Of a stretch of DNA of 44,712 nucleotides, positions 27,401 to 35,120 are shown one piece after another. The stretch covers positions 1 through 44,712 of the forward strand of contig QHYH01000124.1 in the NCBI GenBank assembly GCA_003223215.1, written 5' to 3'. The translations under genes were made by a program, and so were the position numbers. Position 1 is the stretch's first letter, and the number at the start of each line of letters is the position of its first letter. A model generated the notes under the pieces. That model was not told the DNA's origin, ran no database searches, and saw only the letters and a list, made by a program, of their open reading frames with translations. The stretch comes from Acidobacteriota bacterium (GTDB lineage: Bacteria > Acidobacteriota > Terriglobia > Acidiferrales > UBA7541).

Positions 27401-28017
27401 ACGTGCGCGGTGATCAGTTGATCGCTGTTTCGTCGCACCGTGACATTCCCCGGAGTGACTCGAATGGCATAGAGCGGAGCGGCGCTGCTGTTGGTCCAGA
27501 GCATGGCAGCTCCATAGCCGAGGTACCCAGGTCCGTCAGCGATCATCCATACCAGCACGGCGAGGCAAGCCACTCCCGCGCCGCCGAGAGCGAACAAACG
27601 GTTGTCTGGAACCAACGAATGCGGCTCGGTTTGCTTGGTGTGCGCCAGCGTGTCCGCAGCCAGCAGCTCCAGAAACGGGTCGTTGCTCTTGCGCACTTGC
27701 TCCTCAAAGGTCGTAAGGCGCTGTTCCAGGCCGGGATTTGCAGCTTCCGCTTTGCCTACAGCCCACTCGCGAGTCACGCCAATCACCGGCAGCACGATAC
27801 CGACTACCGCCGCCGCAGCGAGCGCAACCAAGATAGTCAATCGCCCAGCAGTGACGCCATGCGCCGGGAACGCGAAGCGGTTGAGCAGGAGCACGAGCGC
27901 GACGGTAATCGCAAGCGCCGTGGCTGTAAATATGGCTGCGCCGCGCAACCAAACACCGGCCCGCAGCCTCTGCTGCAGGCGCGTAATATAACTGTCGAGC
28001 TCGCTGCGGTTGTTCAT
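24466..28017 (-). CDS. DUF4175-like giant membrane protein, last gene of the MoxR train
   Basis: A 1183-aa protein starting at ATG 28017 after GGAGG (the frame is open further upstream without a start signal). N-terminal membrane helices (about 22-46, 57-80, 150-175) lead into an extracytoplasmic region with Ig-like beta segments (YAIRVTPGNVTVRRNSDQLI, IKVTYHYPAWTG, EEVTVGVTARDQFGLHDVRL), then a very long Gln/Arg/Glu-rich coiled coil (about 560-950) with Q-runs, a Gly/Asn-rich linker (GDIRYGGTGDGTVWGNIN) and a compact C-terminal domain (RTFQQGMRDLNELRHMVLDD). The domain order fits DUF4175-type proteins found with MoxR/BatA systems. Its ATG overlaps the preceding stop by 4 nt. Probably a membrane-anchored scaffold; function unknown. 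Confidence 0.8.
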   Translation of the reverse strand: MNNRSELDSYITRLQQRLRAGVWLRGAAIFTATALAITVALVLLLNRFAFPAHGVTAGRLTILVALAAAAVVGIVLPVIGVTREWAVGKAEAANPGLEQRLTTFEEQVRKSNDPFLELLAADTLAHTKQTEPHSLVPDNRLFALGGAGVACLAVLVWMIADGPGYLGYGAAMLWTNSSAAPLYAIRVTPGNVTVRRNSDQLITAHVTGMHPDQARLFAHYASASGWEPVAMQDEHDTGGGTTYQFVFAGLPETVEYYVAAGPLVSRHYKLRVLDLPSLKQIKVTYHYPAWTGMKPVTEEHAGDLRAIEGTEAVIEVEMDRPLKDGRLTLDNGQMMQLAGSEGNRYRGSIRLEKDGAYHLADLDGGQEVRLSEDYFIATDKAMPPEISIDRPGGDYRASAIEEVTVGVTARDQFGLHDVRLHYSVNGGPTQDVNLLKSAGAKSANGSYMLPLEEFKLVPGDLVSLYATARDGHSEARTDISFVQVEPFEREFSQSQQIEGNGAGSGGNNQMEISRRQKELIAATWKQQNDKMSSPKEASAAGQFLSDAQRKLRDQVMALSVRMQSRDLSQANEEFSDFDKDMRDAAKAMLPSAEKLGQTQWKDAMQWEQKALQALLRAEATFRKIEVAFGQRGSGGSGTGNAGRDLASLFDLELDTEKNQYETAHKAAPAEQREKDVEDALKKLDALAKRQEDLANQQRNTQQSFQQRWEQEMLRREAEQLQRQIEQMTRGEQSANGSEQSSQQQGTSAGSGSQAGKSGDPRTEQALERLRRATDAMKRADRSQQDAGAAGQEAADQLRQASNLLAGTQQQLASNKMDSLAREASRLTQEERAQAQQIGKFATQQRDASPTDLDRMKMRVQERDRLAQERQKLSDDLSRLQRGVRDTAREMAHTQPGVARKLRDALTEMDESDLDNHVQRTADWLRRGIDPNSNGTETEIAQGLEKLNQQLQDAQKEVGQGKPGQPGANQPNATAALDQLERLRSQLEAMAGSRGSSTSGQDSRQQNGGRSQQDGKQGRTGQLAGDSLGRNDNSGNLSGDIRYGGTGDGTVWGNINTGNNRYGHPGERPAPVEPSNLDDSERTFQQGMRDLNELRHMVLDDPQAAKEVADLVRRMQQLDPSRFPGNPSMVERMQRGLLSSVDKLELVLRRAGASSGARAGKASAVPTEYQESVADYYRRLSKNP

Positions 28018-30059
28018 GCTTCCTCCCGTTGCGTGCCCAAGTAGCCGCTGGCCAGAGCGGTCTCTGCCAATGCTACCACCAATGCAAGCAGCATAACGTA
28101 CCACCAAAGGCTTACGGGACGCGCTTTCACTTGAACCGCTGCGGAGCCCGCTGGCTGCGTCCCGCTGCTTGCAGAGCCTCCGCTCCACAGGTCTTGCACA
28201 TCTTTGCTCAGCGGCTCCAGATTCGATTCGTGCCGGTCAGGGTTGACGCCGATGACCGCATCTCGTCCGTTGGCAAAACGAATCTGATAGAATCCCGAGC
28301 GTTCTAACCGAACAGATTGCATCGTTCGCGCTTCGTTTAGCGACAAGGGCCGATGCCCGTCCGGGTCAATCACCTCGACGCTCGCCGCCACCCCTGCCGG
28401 TTCAGCCGCGCCGCGCAACTGCGCAAAGGAATCAACCACCTTCGAGCCGCTCAGACGCTCGTCACCCGAGAGATACCGAGCCATGCGATCGACGAAAACC
28501 ACAAAGATGGGATGGAGGGGCAGGTCATTGGTCAGGTTTTCGAGTCCCGAAGCCAGCAGCACGATGTGTCCTTCGCCCACTTGCTTGTCGAGCAGCAGTG
28601 GTGTCGCGTCCGAGAGGCGTGCTGCCACGCGCGCTTGCCCCGGTTCCGGTACTGCGGCGTAGAAAACCTTCACCTCACCCCAACCGCCGTTATCGGCCCC
28701 GGGCCGCGCCTGATCCAGCGCCGGATAGCTGAAGTCCACCTGCCCTACGGCAACCGTGCCTCCTTCGCGCGCGTAATCATGTGTGTCCTTCACATCACCG
28801 CCCCACAGCGGAATCTGCGCATGGTGGCCGGCGGAGGTGCCTAGTGCGATCAGGGCGCGGCCGCCCTTCGCAAGGTACTGCCCGAGCGTGTGCTCAAAAA
28901 TCCCAGGCAGCGTTACTGCGTCCGATAGGACCACGAAGGCGTATTTCGTTGGGTCGAGATCGGTTGTCTGCTCCGCGGCTACCGACTGCAGCACAAACGA
29001 ACCTAGGGTTGCCGCGGACAACGCCGATCCAAAATAAAGCGCTGACCGCGCATCATCGGCAGCGTGTACGAATAACACGCGTTCGGGATCGGACCGTCGT
29101 ACGGCAAATACGCTTGTATCATCTGCCGGGAATGCATCTTCGCTTTCGACTCGCACTTCGCAGCGGTTGAAACCATATCCCACGTCCAGAGGGGCAAATT
29201 CCACTGTCGCGCGACCGCCGGCCGGCACGTCGATCTTCCGCGTCGCAATCGTCTTACCGTTCACCACGAGCGATACGGCTTTCGTGGCAGCCGGAGTGCC
29301 GAAACCCGCGATTACCGCCCGTACGCGAGAGTGCTTTGGATCTTTCGGATCGGAGAGCGTGGCCGGGGCCTCTACGCTCTCGACTGTCCAGTTCGCTGGT
29401 GCGGGGCCGTCGGCGACCGGATGCAACACTAGCTCCACGTTGTTCGGCAGAACCGCTTCAGAAAGGTTCGATGGCATTGCAGTGCGCTGCATATCGCTGA
29501 AGAGGTGAAGCTCAATTGGTCCAGGCTCCGTTTCGGCCAGCGAGCGCATTGCCTGGCCCAGTTCGCCGAAGCTCGCGTGTCCGTCGCCCGGCTGAATGTT
29601 TTCCAGTGCTGCCCGCAACGGCGCGTCATCCGTGATCGCCGCGGTTCGCACCTCGAGCTGTCCGCCGAGGCTCATGATTTGCGCCTTCTGCCCATGTGGT
29701 TTTCCGGCGAGTAGCGCGAGCGCCTTTTGCTTCGCGTCGCCGAAGCGTGTTCTGGCGCGCATGCTAAAGGAATGGTCCAGCACAATCAAAAGCAGTCGGA
29801 AGTTTGCGTCGGCCGTAGCCTTCCAGATATACGGATTTGCGAACGCAAGTACCACCAGCAGCACCAGTGCACATCGCAGCGCGAACAGCACGAGATACCT
29901 CAGCCTCCGGTGGCGCGTGGAGCTTTGTGTGCCTCGTTCGAAGAACATCAGAGAACTTACCGGCCGCGGCGTGGCTTTGTGCCGCCGCAGCAGATGTACA
30001 AACACCGGCACGCCCAGCGCCGCCAGCCCACCCAGAAACCATGGTGCGAGAAAACCCAT
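28014..30059 (-). CDS. BatA-type membrane protein with von Willebrand A domain
   Basis: A 681-aa protein with the BatA N-terminal signature (FLAPWFLGGLAALGVPVFVH then LLRRHKATPRPVSSLMFF), a second helix (about 54-75), then a VWA domain with MIDAS motif D95-H-S-F-S99 and a threonine/aspartate-rich remainder. The middle holds beta-rich domains including a region resembling a glutamine-amidotransferase fold (YAFVVLSDAVTLPGIFEHTL then LAKGGRALIALGTSAG), and a C-terminal helix (VSLWWYVMLLALVVALAETA). It should sit in the inner membrane with the VWA domain available to bind a metal-dependent partner. Its start overlaps the DUF58 stop by 1 nt and its stop overlaps the next start by 4 nt. Confidence 0.88.
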   Translation of the reverse strand: MGFLAPWFLGGLAALGVPVFVHLLRRHKATPRPVSSLMFFERGTQSSTRHRRLRYLVLFALRCALVLLVVLAFANPYIWKATADANFRLLLIVLDHSFSMRARTRFGDAKQKALALLAGKPHGQKAQIMSLGGQLEVRTAAITDDAPLRAALENIQPGDGHASFGELGQAMRSLAETEPGPIELHLFSDMQRTAMPSNLSEAVLPNNVELVLHPVADGPAPANWTVESVEAPATLSDPKDPKHSRVRAVIAGFGTPAATKAVSLVVNGKTIATRKIDVPAGGRATVEFAPLDVGYGFNRCEVRVESEDAFPADDTSVFAVRRSDPERVLFVHAADDARSALYFGSALSAATLGSFVLQSVAAEQTTDLDPTKYAFVVLSDAVTLPGIFEHTLGQYLAKGGRALIALGTSAGHHAQIPLWGGDVKDTHDYAREGGTVAVGQVDFSYPALDQARPGADNGGWGEVKVFYAAVPEPGQARVAARLSDATPLLLDKQVGEGHIVLLASGLENLTNDLPLHPIFVVFVDRMARYLSGDERLSGSKVVDSFAQLRGAAEPAGVAASVEVIDPDGHRPLSLNEARTMQSVRLERSGFYQIRFANGRDAVIGVNPDRHESNLEPLSKDVQDLWSGGSASSGTQPAGSAAVQVKARPVSLWWYVMLLALVVALAETALASGYLGTQREEA

Positions 30060-30946
30060 CAGTTACCCGCCTGCCGCAACGAGAGATATCCGCGCAAGGC
30101 TCGATCGAGCGACTCACTCGTAATCAGTAATTGATAATCCATCCCCGCACCCTGTGCGCGCGAACGAAGCTCCTCGATATGGGTATCGATCTTCGCGCGA
30201 TAAGTAGTTTTCGCATATTCGGGGATTACCTCAATTCGCCGGTCCGTTTCGAGGTCGACAAGGAGCGCCGATCCCCGCAGCTCCGGGCGAATCTCCTGCG
30301 GATCGAGAATGTGAAGCAGCACCATCTCGTTGCCATGAAACCGCAACGGTGCACTAGAGCGTACGATCTTTTCCGGCTCTTCGTAAAAATCCGAGATCAG
30401 GATGACGATTCCGCGCCGGTGTAGAAAATTCTGAAAATGCCGGAGCGGCTTGGCGAAATCGGTTGTTGCCCGCGGCTCGGCCCGTTCCAGCGCGGCGAAA
30501 AGGCGCGCCAGTTGGCCGGGTCGCGTCGACGGCCTGATGTATTCCCGCACGTCTTCGTCGAAAACGATCAGCCCTGCCGCATCGCGTTGATTGTGGATCG
30601 CCAGATAGAAAAGCGACGCGGCGATGAAGCGAGCGTAGTCCATCTTGGTTGGCGGACCCGAGGTGTACTGCATCGAGTTACTCGCGTCCAGAAGCACGGT
30701 CACCTGCGTGTTTGTCTCGCCTCGGTAGCGCTTCAAGTAGCATCGTTCCGTGCGCGCAAACAGGTTCCAGTCCACGTGGCGCAAGTCATCCCCCGGGACA
30801 TACGCCCGGTATTCGGCAAACTCCTGACTAAAGCCGAAATCCGGCGAACGATGCAAGCCGGCCACGAAGCCGTCCACCACGGTCTTCGCCAACAGGTCCA
30901 ACGAAGAAATGCCGGCAAGCACCTGGGGATCGAGGAAACGTTGCAT
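30059..30946 (-). CDS. DUF58 domain protein (MoxR-associated)
   Basis: A 295-aa cytosolic protein. The DUF58 signature is plain: GFSQEFAEYRAYVPGDDLRH, VDWNLFARTERCYLKRY, then a VWA-like fold with MIDAS-type D87-A-S-N-S91 and ILISDFYEEPEKI. DUF58 proteins almost always follow moxR genes and are thought to be clients or adaptors of the ATPase. The ATG at 30946 overlaps the moxR stop by one base (TGATG) and has GGAG six bases upstream; a TTG one codon earlier is less likely. Confidence 0.92.
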   Translation of the reverse strand: MQRFLDPQVLAGISSLDLLAKTVVDGFVAGLHRSPDFGFSQEFAEYRAYVPGDDLRHVDWNLFARTERCYLKRYRGETNTQVTVLLDASNSMQYTSGPPTKMDYARFIAASLFYLAIHNQRDAAGLIVFDEDVREYIRPSTRPGQLARLFAALERAEPRATTDFAKPLRHFQNFLHRRGIVILISDFYEEPEKIVRSSAPLRFHGNEMVLLHILDPQEIRPELRGSALLVDLETDRRIEVIPEYAKTTYRAKIDTHIEELRSRAQGAGMDYQLLITSESLDRALRGYLSLRQAGN

Positions 30947-31974
30947 CAATTCTCCTTGGGCCGCTCCACCTGCGAGACCAGTTGCTTCAGGATCTCGTCC
31001 GCGCCAACTTGGTCGGATTCCGCGTGAAAGTTCAGCAGGATTCGGTGCCTCAGCACCGGCACAACCACAGAAGTTATGTCCTCGTAGCTGACGTGATACC
31101 GCTGGTTCGAAAGCGCCCGGGCCTTTGCCGCCAACACAATGAATTGCGCCGCGCGCACGCTGGCGCCGTAGTTCACATATCTCTTCACCAGCTCGTGGGG
31201 TTTTTCACTTTTGGGCCGCGTGGCTCGCACCAGGGCCACGACATAGCGCGAAAGTGTTTCCGCAATGGGCACCATGCGCACGAGCTGCTGAAAGTCGAGC
31301 AGCTCTTCGGCCGAAGTTACCGCTTCCACCTTCGGTACCCGCGTCGCCGTGGTCAGGTCGATCACCTTCAGTTCGTCTTCGGCGCTCAGATCGTCGAGGA
31401 TCGCGTTGAACAGGAAGCGGTCCAATTGCGCCTCCGGCAGCGGATAGGTTCCTTCCAGCTCGATCGGGTTCTGCGTCGCCAACACGAAAAATGGCGACGG
31501 AAGCTGGTGCAGATTTCCGCGCACGGTGCAGGAGTGCTCTTGCATCGCTTCGAGGAGCGCGGATTGCGTCTTGGGAGGCGTGCGGTTGATCTCGTCGGCC
31601 AGCAACACGTTCCCAAATATCGGTCCTTCGACGAAGGTCCACTTGCGATGGCCGGTCGTCAGGTCCTCTTCGATGATGTCCGTGCCCGTGATATCCGAAG
31701 GCATTAAGTCCGGTGTGAACTGGATACGCCGGAACTTCAATCCGAGCGTCTCCGCGATCGTATGCACCATTAATGTTTTCGCCGTGCCTGGCAAGCCAGT
31801 CATGAGACAGTGACCACCAACAAAAATCGCGATCAATATCTGGTCCAGCACCTCTTGCTGGCCAACAATGACTTCGCGCACTTGCATAAGGATTTGCTCG
31901 CGCACCATCTGAAAGCGCTCGATTCGTTTCTGGAGAGCTGCGGCTTCTTGATTCATTCCGACGCTAGCGACCAT
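30946..31974 (-). CDS. MoxR-family AAA+ ATPase
   Basis: The 342-aa product has the MoxR layout: N-terminal helix, Walker A G60-L-P-G-T-A-K-T67, MoxR-typical RIQFTPDLMPSDITGTDIIE, Walker B VLLADEINR (about 123-131), the sensor region FFVLATQNPIELEGTYPLPE, and the C-terminal lid with AQFIVLAAKARAL. MoxR ATPases act as chaperones that insert metal or remodel partners carrying VWA domains. Three VWA or VWA-like proteins surround it here, so it is presumably the motor of the set. ATG 31974 lies 15 nt after the previous stop with AAGGGA upstream; Met7 is an alternative start. Confidence 0.92.
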   Translation of the reverse strand: MVASVGMNQEAAALQKRIERFQMVREQILMQVREVIVGQQEVLDQILIAIFVGGHCLMTGLPGTAKTLMVHTIAETLGLKFRRIQFTPDLMPSDITGTDIIEEDLTTGHRKWTFVEGPIFGNVLLADEINRTPPKTQSALLEAMQEHSCTVRGNLHQLPSPFFVLATQNPIELEGTYPLPEAQLDRFLFNAILDDLSAEDELKVIDLTTATRVPKVEAVTSAEELLDFQQLVRMVPIAETLSRYVVALVRATRPKSEKPHELVKRYVNYGASVRAAQFIVLAAKARALSNQRYHVSYEDITSVVVPVLRHRILLNFHAESDQVGADEILKQLVSQVERPKEN

Positions 31975-31989
31975 CGATTTTCATTCCCT

Positions 31990-34194
31990 TCAGTCCGGTT
32001 TTGCGGGCGACCGCTGCAATTCAAGCAATAATTTCTGTGCCGGGCGGTAGCCGGGAGCAATTTCGAGCGCCGCCAGCACGGTTTCCTCCGCTTTGTCCTT
32101 CTGTCCCGCGGCGAAATACGCTTGTGCCAGGTTGAACTCCGCTCCCGCCTTGTCCACCGGATTTGACGCGACGCAAGCGGCGTATTCGCGGATGGCAGGG
32201 TCGTACCGTTTCTGCGCATACAGCAGGTCGCCGAGGCGCCGATGCAGATCCTCGTCTTTGACTGGATAAATGTAGTTCACGCGCTCGAGTGTCGCGGCTG
32301 CCTCGGCAGGTTTTCTCGCGTTCTCCTCTAACGTGGCCAGGCGTTTTAGCGCGTCAGGCAGCTGACCTCCCTTGTGTTCATATTCCGTGAGGATCGCAGC
32401 TTCAGCGTTGTCATCGTTTCGCGCCTTAGCCGCGGCAGCCATCAACAGGTAGACGTTGGCATCGGCGACGTATTCGGGATACAACCCGAGCACCCCTGGT
32501 CCCTGCCGCAGCACGGTGTCGTACTGTTTCTGTTGCGCAGCAACGACGAGCGCCTTCAGTTCTTCCAGCCACGCGTCGAAATGCGCGGCCTCCGCCCCAT
32601 ATTTCTTCCCGATCCACCCGAAAAACTCTTTGTCGAACGCTTCGGGCGCAACCCCGAGATCCTGCTGGATTACCTGTGACGTCGTCTGCAACTTGGCGAA
32701 CGAGCGCACCATGTCGAGCAGTTTGTCCTCACCCCACTTCTCCGTTACGAAGTCACAGATGCTGCCAGCCTGGAAATAGGACACGATCACCTGGGATGGA
32801 TATTGGGGATAGACAAAGCCACGATCGAGAGTCGCCACCGGCAAGAACTTCTTGTCGCGAATGGCGACGAGTATTTCCGGAGTCAAACGATCTCTCCACT
32901 CCGGCGAACGCTCGCCTTCCTCATGCACCGCGAGACCTTCGGTGAACCACCTAGGCACGCGATGATTCGTCGCGGTCAAGATAAATACATGGCTCATCTC
33001 GTGCCATAACGTGGAACCCCAATTGAGCCCGCCCGGCTTGTACGCCGATGGGCTATCCATCGCCACGACCTGCCCAAAGGTAACGCCAAACGCCCCCAGG
33101 CCTGGCATCCCCGTCGTGCGTACGGCAAAGTCCTCATGATCCGGATAGACTTCCACCTGCACCGGACCGGGCAGCTTCATGCGGTATTTCTTCTCATACG
33201 TGGCCAGAATCGTAAGCAGCTCTGCCTGCAGGTAAGGGCGCAGCAGCGCCGCTTCGGTTTTGTGCAGCTTCAGAATCGTTGTGCTGTCGCGAAACGTTTC
33301 AAAGTTCTTGTAGCTGTCGAGCAGCCGCAAGCTGTTCACGGTGGCCTTATCGCGATATCCGTTGTCGTAGCACAACTCGAGTTCCCGGAAGGGCTCGTCT
33401 TCCTGGCCCAATCGCATCAGAGCGATTCCAAGCGCGGAATGTGCCGCCCACAACCGTGGCTCAAGCTCGACCGCTTTGCGGTAGTACGTGACGGCGTCCT
33501 CATACCGGTAGTGCAATCCGAGTTGACGCCCGACCCGAGCTGACGCCTCGCCGTAGTGCGGATTAATTGCATGAATCTTCGCGAACCATGCTTCGGGAGA
33601 ACGGTTCGCGATCAGTTCGATCGCCCCATGAATCGCCATCGCGTCCAGCGCATCGTTTTCTAGCGCGATGGCCTTGTCTGCTTCGGCCGCGGCAACATCC
33701 GTATCGTCATTGCTGAGCGCGATGTCAGCCATTAGTTCGTGCGCTTCAGCCAGTTTCGGATCGAGCGCGATCGCCTTGGCCAGATACTCGGCGGCCTGGC
33801 CTTCGAAACCATCCGCGGAAACCGTTGCAAGCCCGAGATAAGCTTCGGCGCTCGAAGGGTTGTTCTCGAGCGCTTCGCGGAACAACCCGTTGGCATCGTT
33901 GTCGTTGAAGCGCTCGTGCAACAACATCCCCCATCGCACCTTATACCGATCTTGGCTGCCCGCCGGCTGCGTCACCGCGCGGAACTGTTCGTTCGCGCGC
34001 TCCCATTGCTCGAGCCCCCAGAAGCCTTCGGCGCGGAGGTAGGCGTCGCCGCTGTGCGTCAGCGTCTCGAAGCAGCCCTTGGCCTCCGCCGAATGTCCAT
34101 GCTTGCGCAGCGCCCAGCAGTCTGCTGGTGCCGCGGCACGGACGGATACAGCCCATGCCAGCGCGAAAATCGGAAGGACGACGGCGAACCTCAT
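31990..34194 (-). CDS. Secreted TPR protein with HExxH (gluzincin-type) peptidase domain
   Basis: The 734-aa protein has a signal peptide (1-20, ending VRAAA), an N-terminal TPR array (about 25-285; repeats such as AEAYLGLATVSADGFEGQAA and LWAAHSALGIALMRLGQ), a central peptidase-MA-like zinc domain with H398-E-M-S-H402 and a downstream Glu419 in FTEGLAVHEE, and C-terminal TPRs (about 590-734). HExxH plus a Glu about 17 residues on is the gluzincin active site, so proteolysis in the periplasm is plausible. TPRs probably dock partners. Start and stop place it between the caspase-like gene (4-nt ATGA overlap) and moxR (15-nt gap), so it is an integral member of the train. Confidence 0.85.
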   Translation of the reverse strand: MRFAVVLPIFALAWAVSVRAAAPADCWALRKHGHSAEAKGCFETLTHSGDAYLRAEGFWGLEQWERANEQFRAVTQPAGSQDRYKVRWGMLLHERFNDNDANGLFREALENNPSSAEAYLGLATVSADGFEGQAAEYLAKAIALDPKLAEAHELMADIALSNDDTDVAAAEADKAIALENDALDAMAIHGAIELIANRSPEAWFAKIHAINPHYGEASARVGRQLGLHYRYEDAVTYYRKAVELEPRLWAAHSALGIALMRLGQEDEPFRELELCYDNGYRDKATVNSLRLLDSYKNFETFRDSTTILKLHKTEAALLRPYLQAELLTILATYEKKYRMKLPGPVQVEVYPDHEDFAVRTTGMPGLGAFGVTFGQVVAMDSPSAYKPGGLNWGSTLWHEMSHVFILTATNHRVPRWFTEGLAVHEEGERSPEWRDRLTPEILVAIRDKKFLPVATLDRGFVYPQYPSQVIVSYFQAGSICDFVTEKWGEDKLLDMVRSFAKLQTTSQVIQQDLGVAPEAFDKEFFGWIGKKYGAEAAHFDAWLEELKALVVAAQQKQYDTVLRQGPGVLGLYPEYVADANVYLLMAAAAKARNDDNAEAAILTEYEHKGGQLPDALKRLATLEENARKPAEAAATLERVNYIYPVKDEDLHRRLGDLLYAQKRYDPAIREYAACVASNPVDKAGAEFNLAQAYFAAGQKDKAEETVLAALEIAPGYRPAQKLLLELQRSPAKPD

Positions 34195-35120
34195 TTGTCC
34201 AGTTGCTCCTGCACTTTCGCGAGTTCCACCAACGCCTCGGTCAATTGTTTCTTGTAATCCTGCGGATCCATTGCGGCTTTCTGGTACTTCAGCGTGTCAA
34301 TCTTTTGCTCCAGTTGATCTTTTTTCTCAAGCAGCGCGCGTTTGGCTGGATCGTTGCCGGCTTGCTGGCTCGTGCCAAGGCGCAGCAAAGTGAAACTCGA
34401 CATCAGCAGACCTTGTCCGTTTCCCGCTTCGCGCACCGCTGCTCCTCGGCCGGTATCGTTAAACACGGCATGTTCGGTTGCGAGTCGTTTCTGTGAATCG
34501 TAAAAAGCAGCGGTCTTCTTCGTGGCGTAGCGGAAGGCTTCCATGGCGCTGATGGAGTCGCTCTTGTCTGTGTCGGCGGCAGGGTCTTCGAGCGCCTCCA
34601 CCCAATACCGCGCGAACACCGTCGCGTTTTTCTCCGTTCCGGATTTTGTCGCTGCGATTACCGCGCGCCTGGGCCGCTCGAGAATTTGCACCGCGCCCCC
34701 GCTGGCACTGGTGGTGTCAACGATCAGCTGCCGCCGTGCTGCGACATGGTCGCACATCGCGGCGATCTCTTCTGCGGTCACATCCGGCCCGACGAGATTG
34801 AACTTGTACCCCACGCCGTCGAAGGAACCGTGGCCGATCAGGATGAGTGCGAAGTCGTCGTCCGCCTTGGCACTGCGCGCCACCTCGCCGATCGTTTCGA
34901 GCAGATGCGCGCCCGTAGCCTGCTCGCCAGTGAGCATGTAGACGTGCGCCCCCGGTTCCGCCGCTGTGAAGATCCGATGCAGATCTTTGGCCGCAGCCGT
35001 AAAACGCTGCTCGTAATCCGGCTCGCCGCCTAGCCCTGCTACCACCACGTAATACGTTGCCGCATGCACCTGAAGCGCGGTCGCACAGGTGAGCAGCAGC
35101 ACTAGCAGCGCGCGCTTCAT
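34191..35120 (-). CDS. Secreted caspase/C13-like fold protein lacking the catalytic Cys
   Basis: A 309-aa protein starting at ATG 35120 with a signal peptide (MKRALLVLLLTCATALQVHA); the open frame further upstream is antisense-like noise. The body resembles a caspase-hemoglobinase fold: first strand TYYVVVAGLGGEPDYEQRF, the His-Gly motif ALILIGHGSFDGVGYKF, then the strand that should carry the catalytic Cys, RQLIVDTTSASGGAVQ, in which no Cys is present. A C-terminal coiled coil follows (KKDQLEQKIDTLKYQKAAM). The fold call is from motif pattern only. ATG overlaps the upstream stop and its own stop overlaps the TPR-peptidase start, each by 4 nt. It may be a pseudo-peptidase acting as a binding module. 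Confidence 0.7.
   Translation of the reverse strand: MKRALLVLLLTCATALQVHAATYYVVVAGLGGEPDYEQRFTAAAKDLHRIFTAAEPGAHVYMLTGEQATGAHLLETIGEVARSAKADDDFALILIGHGSFDGVGYKFNLVGPDVTAEEIAAMCDHVAARRQLIVDTTSASGGAVQILERPRRAVIAATKSGTEKNATVFARYWVEALEDPAADTDKSDSISAMEAFRYATKKTAAFYDSQKRLATEHAVFNDTGRGAAVREAGNGQGLLMSSFTLLRLGTSQQAGNDPAKRALLEKKDQLEQKIDTLKYQKAAMDPQDYKKQLTEALVELAKVQEQLDK

Noticed and set aside
27118-28044. 308-codon open frame on the plus strand
   Set aside because: It lies antisense to the N-terminal half of the DUF4175-like gene, has no family motif or ribosome-binding site, and open antisense frames are expected in GC-rich coding DNA.
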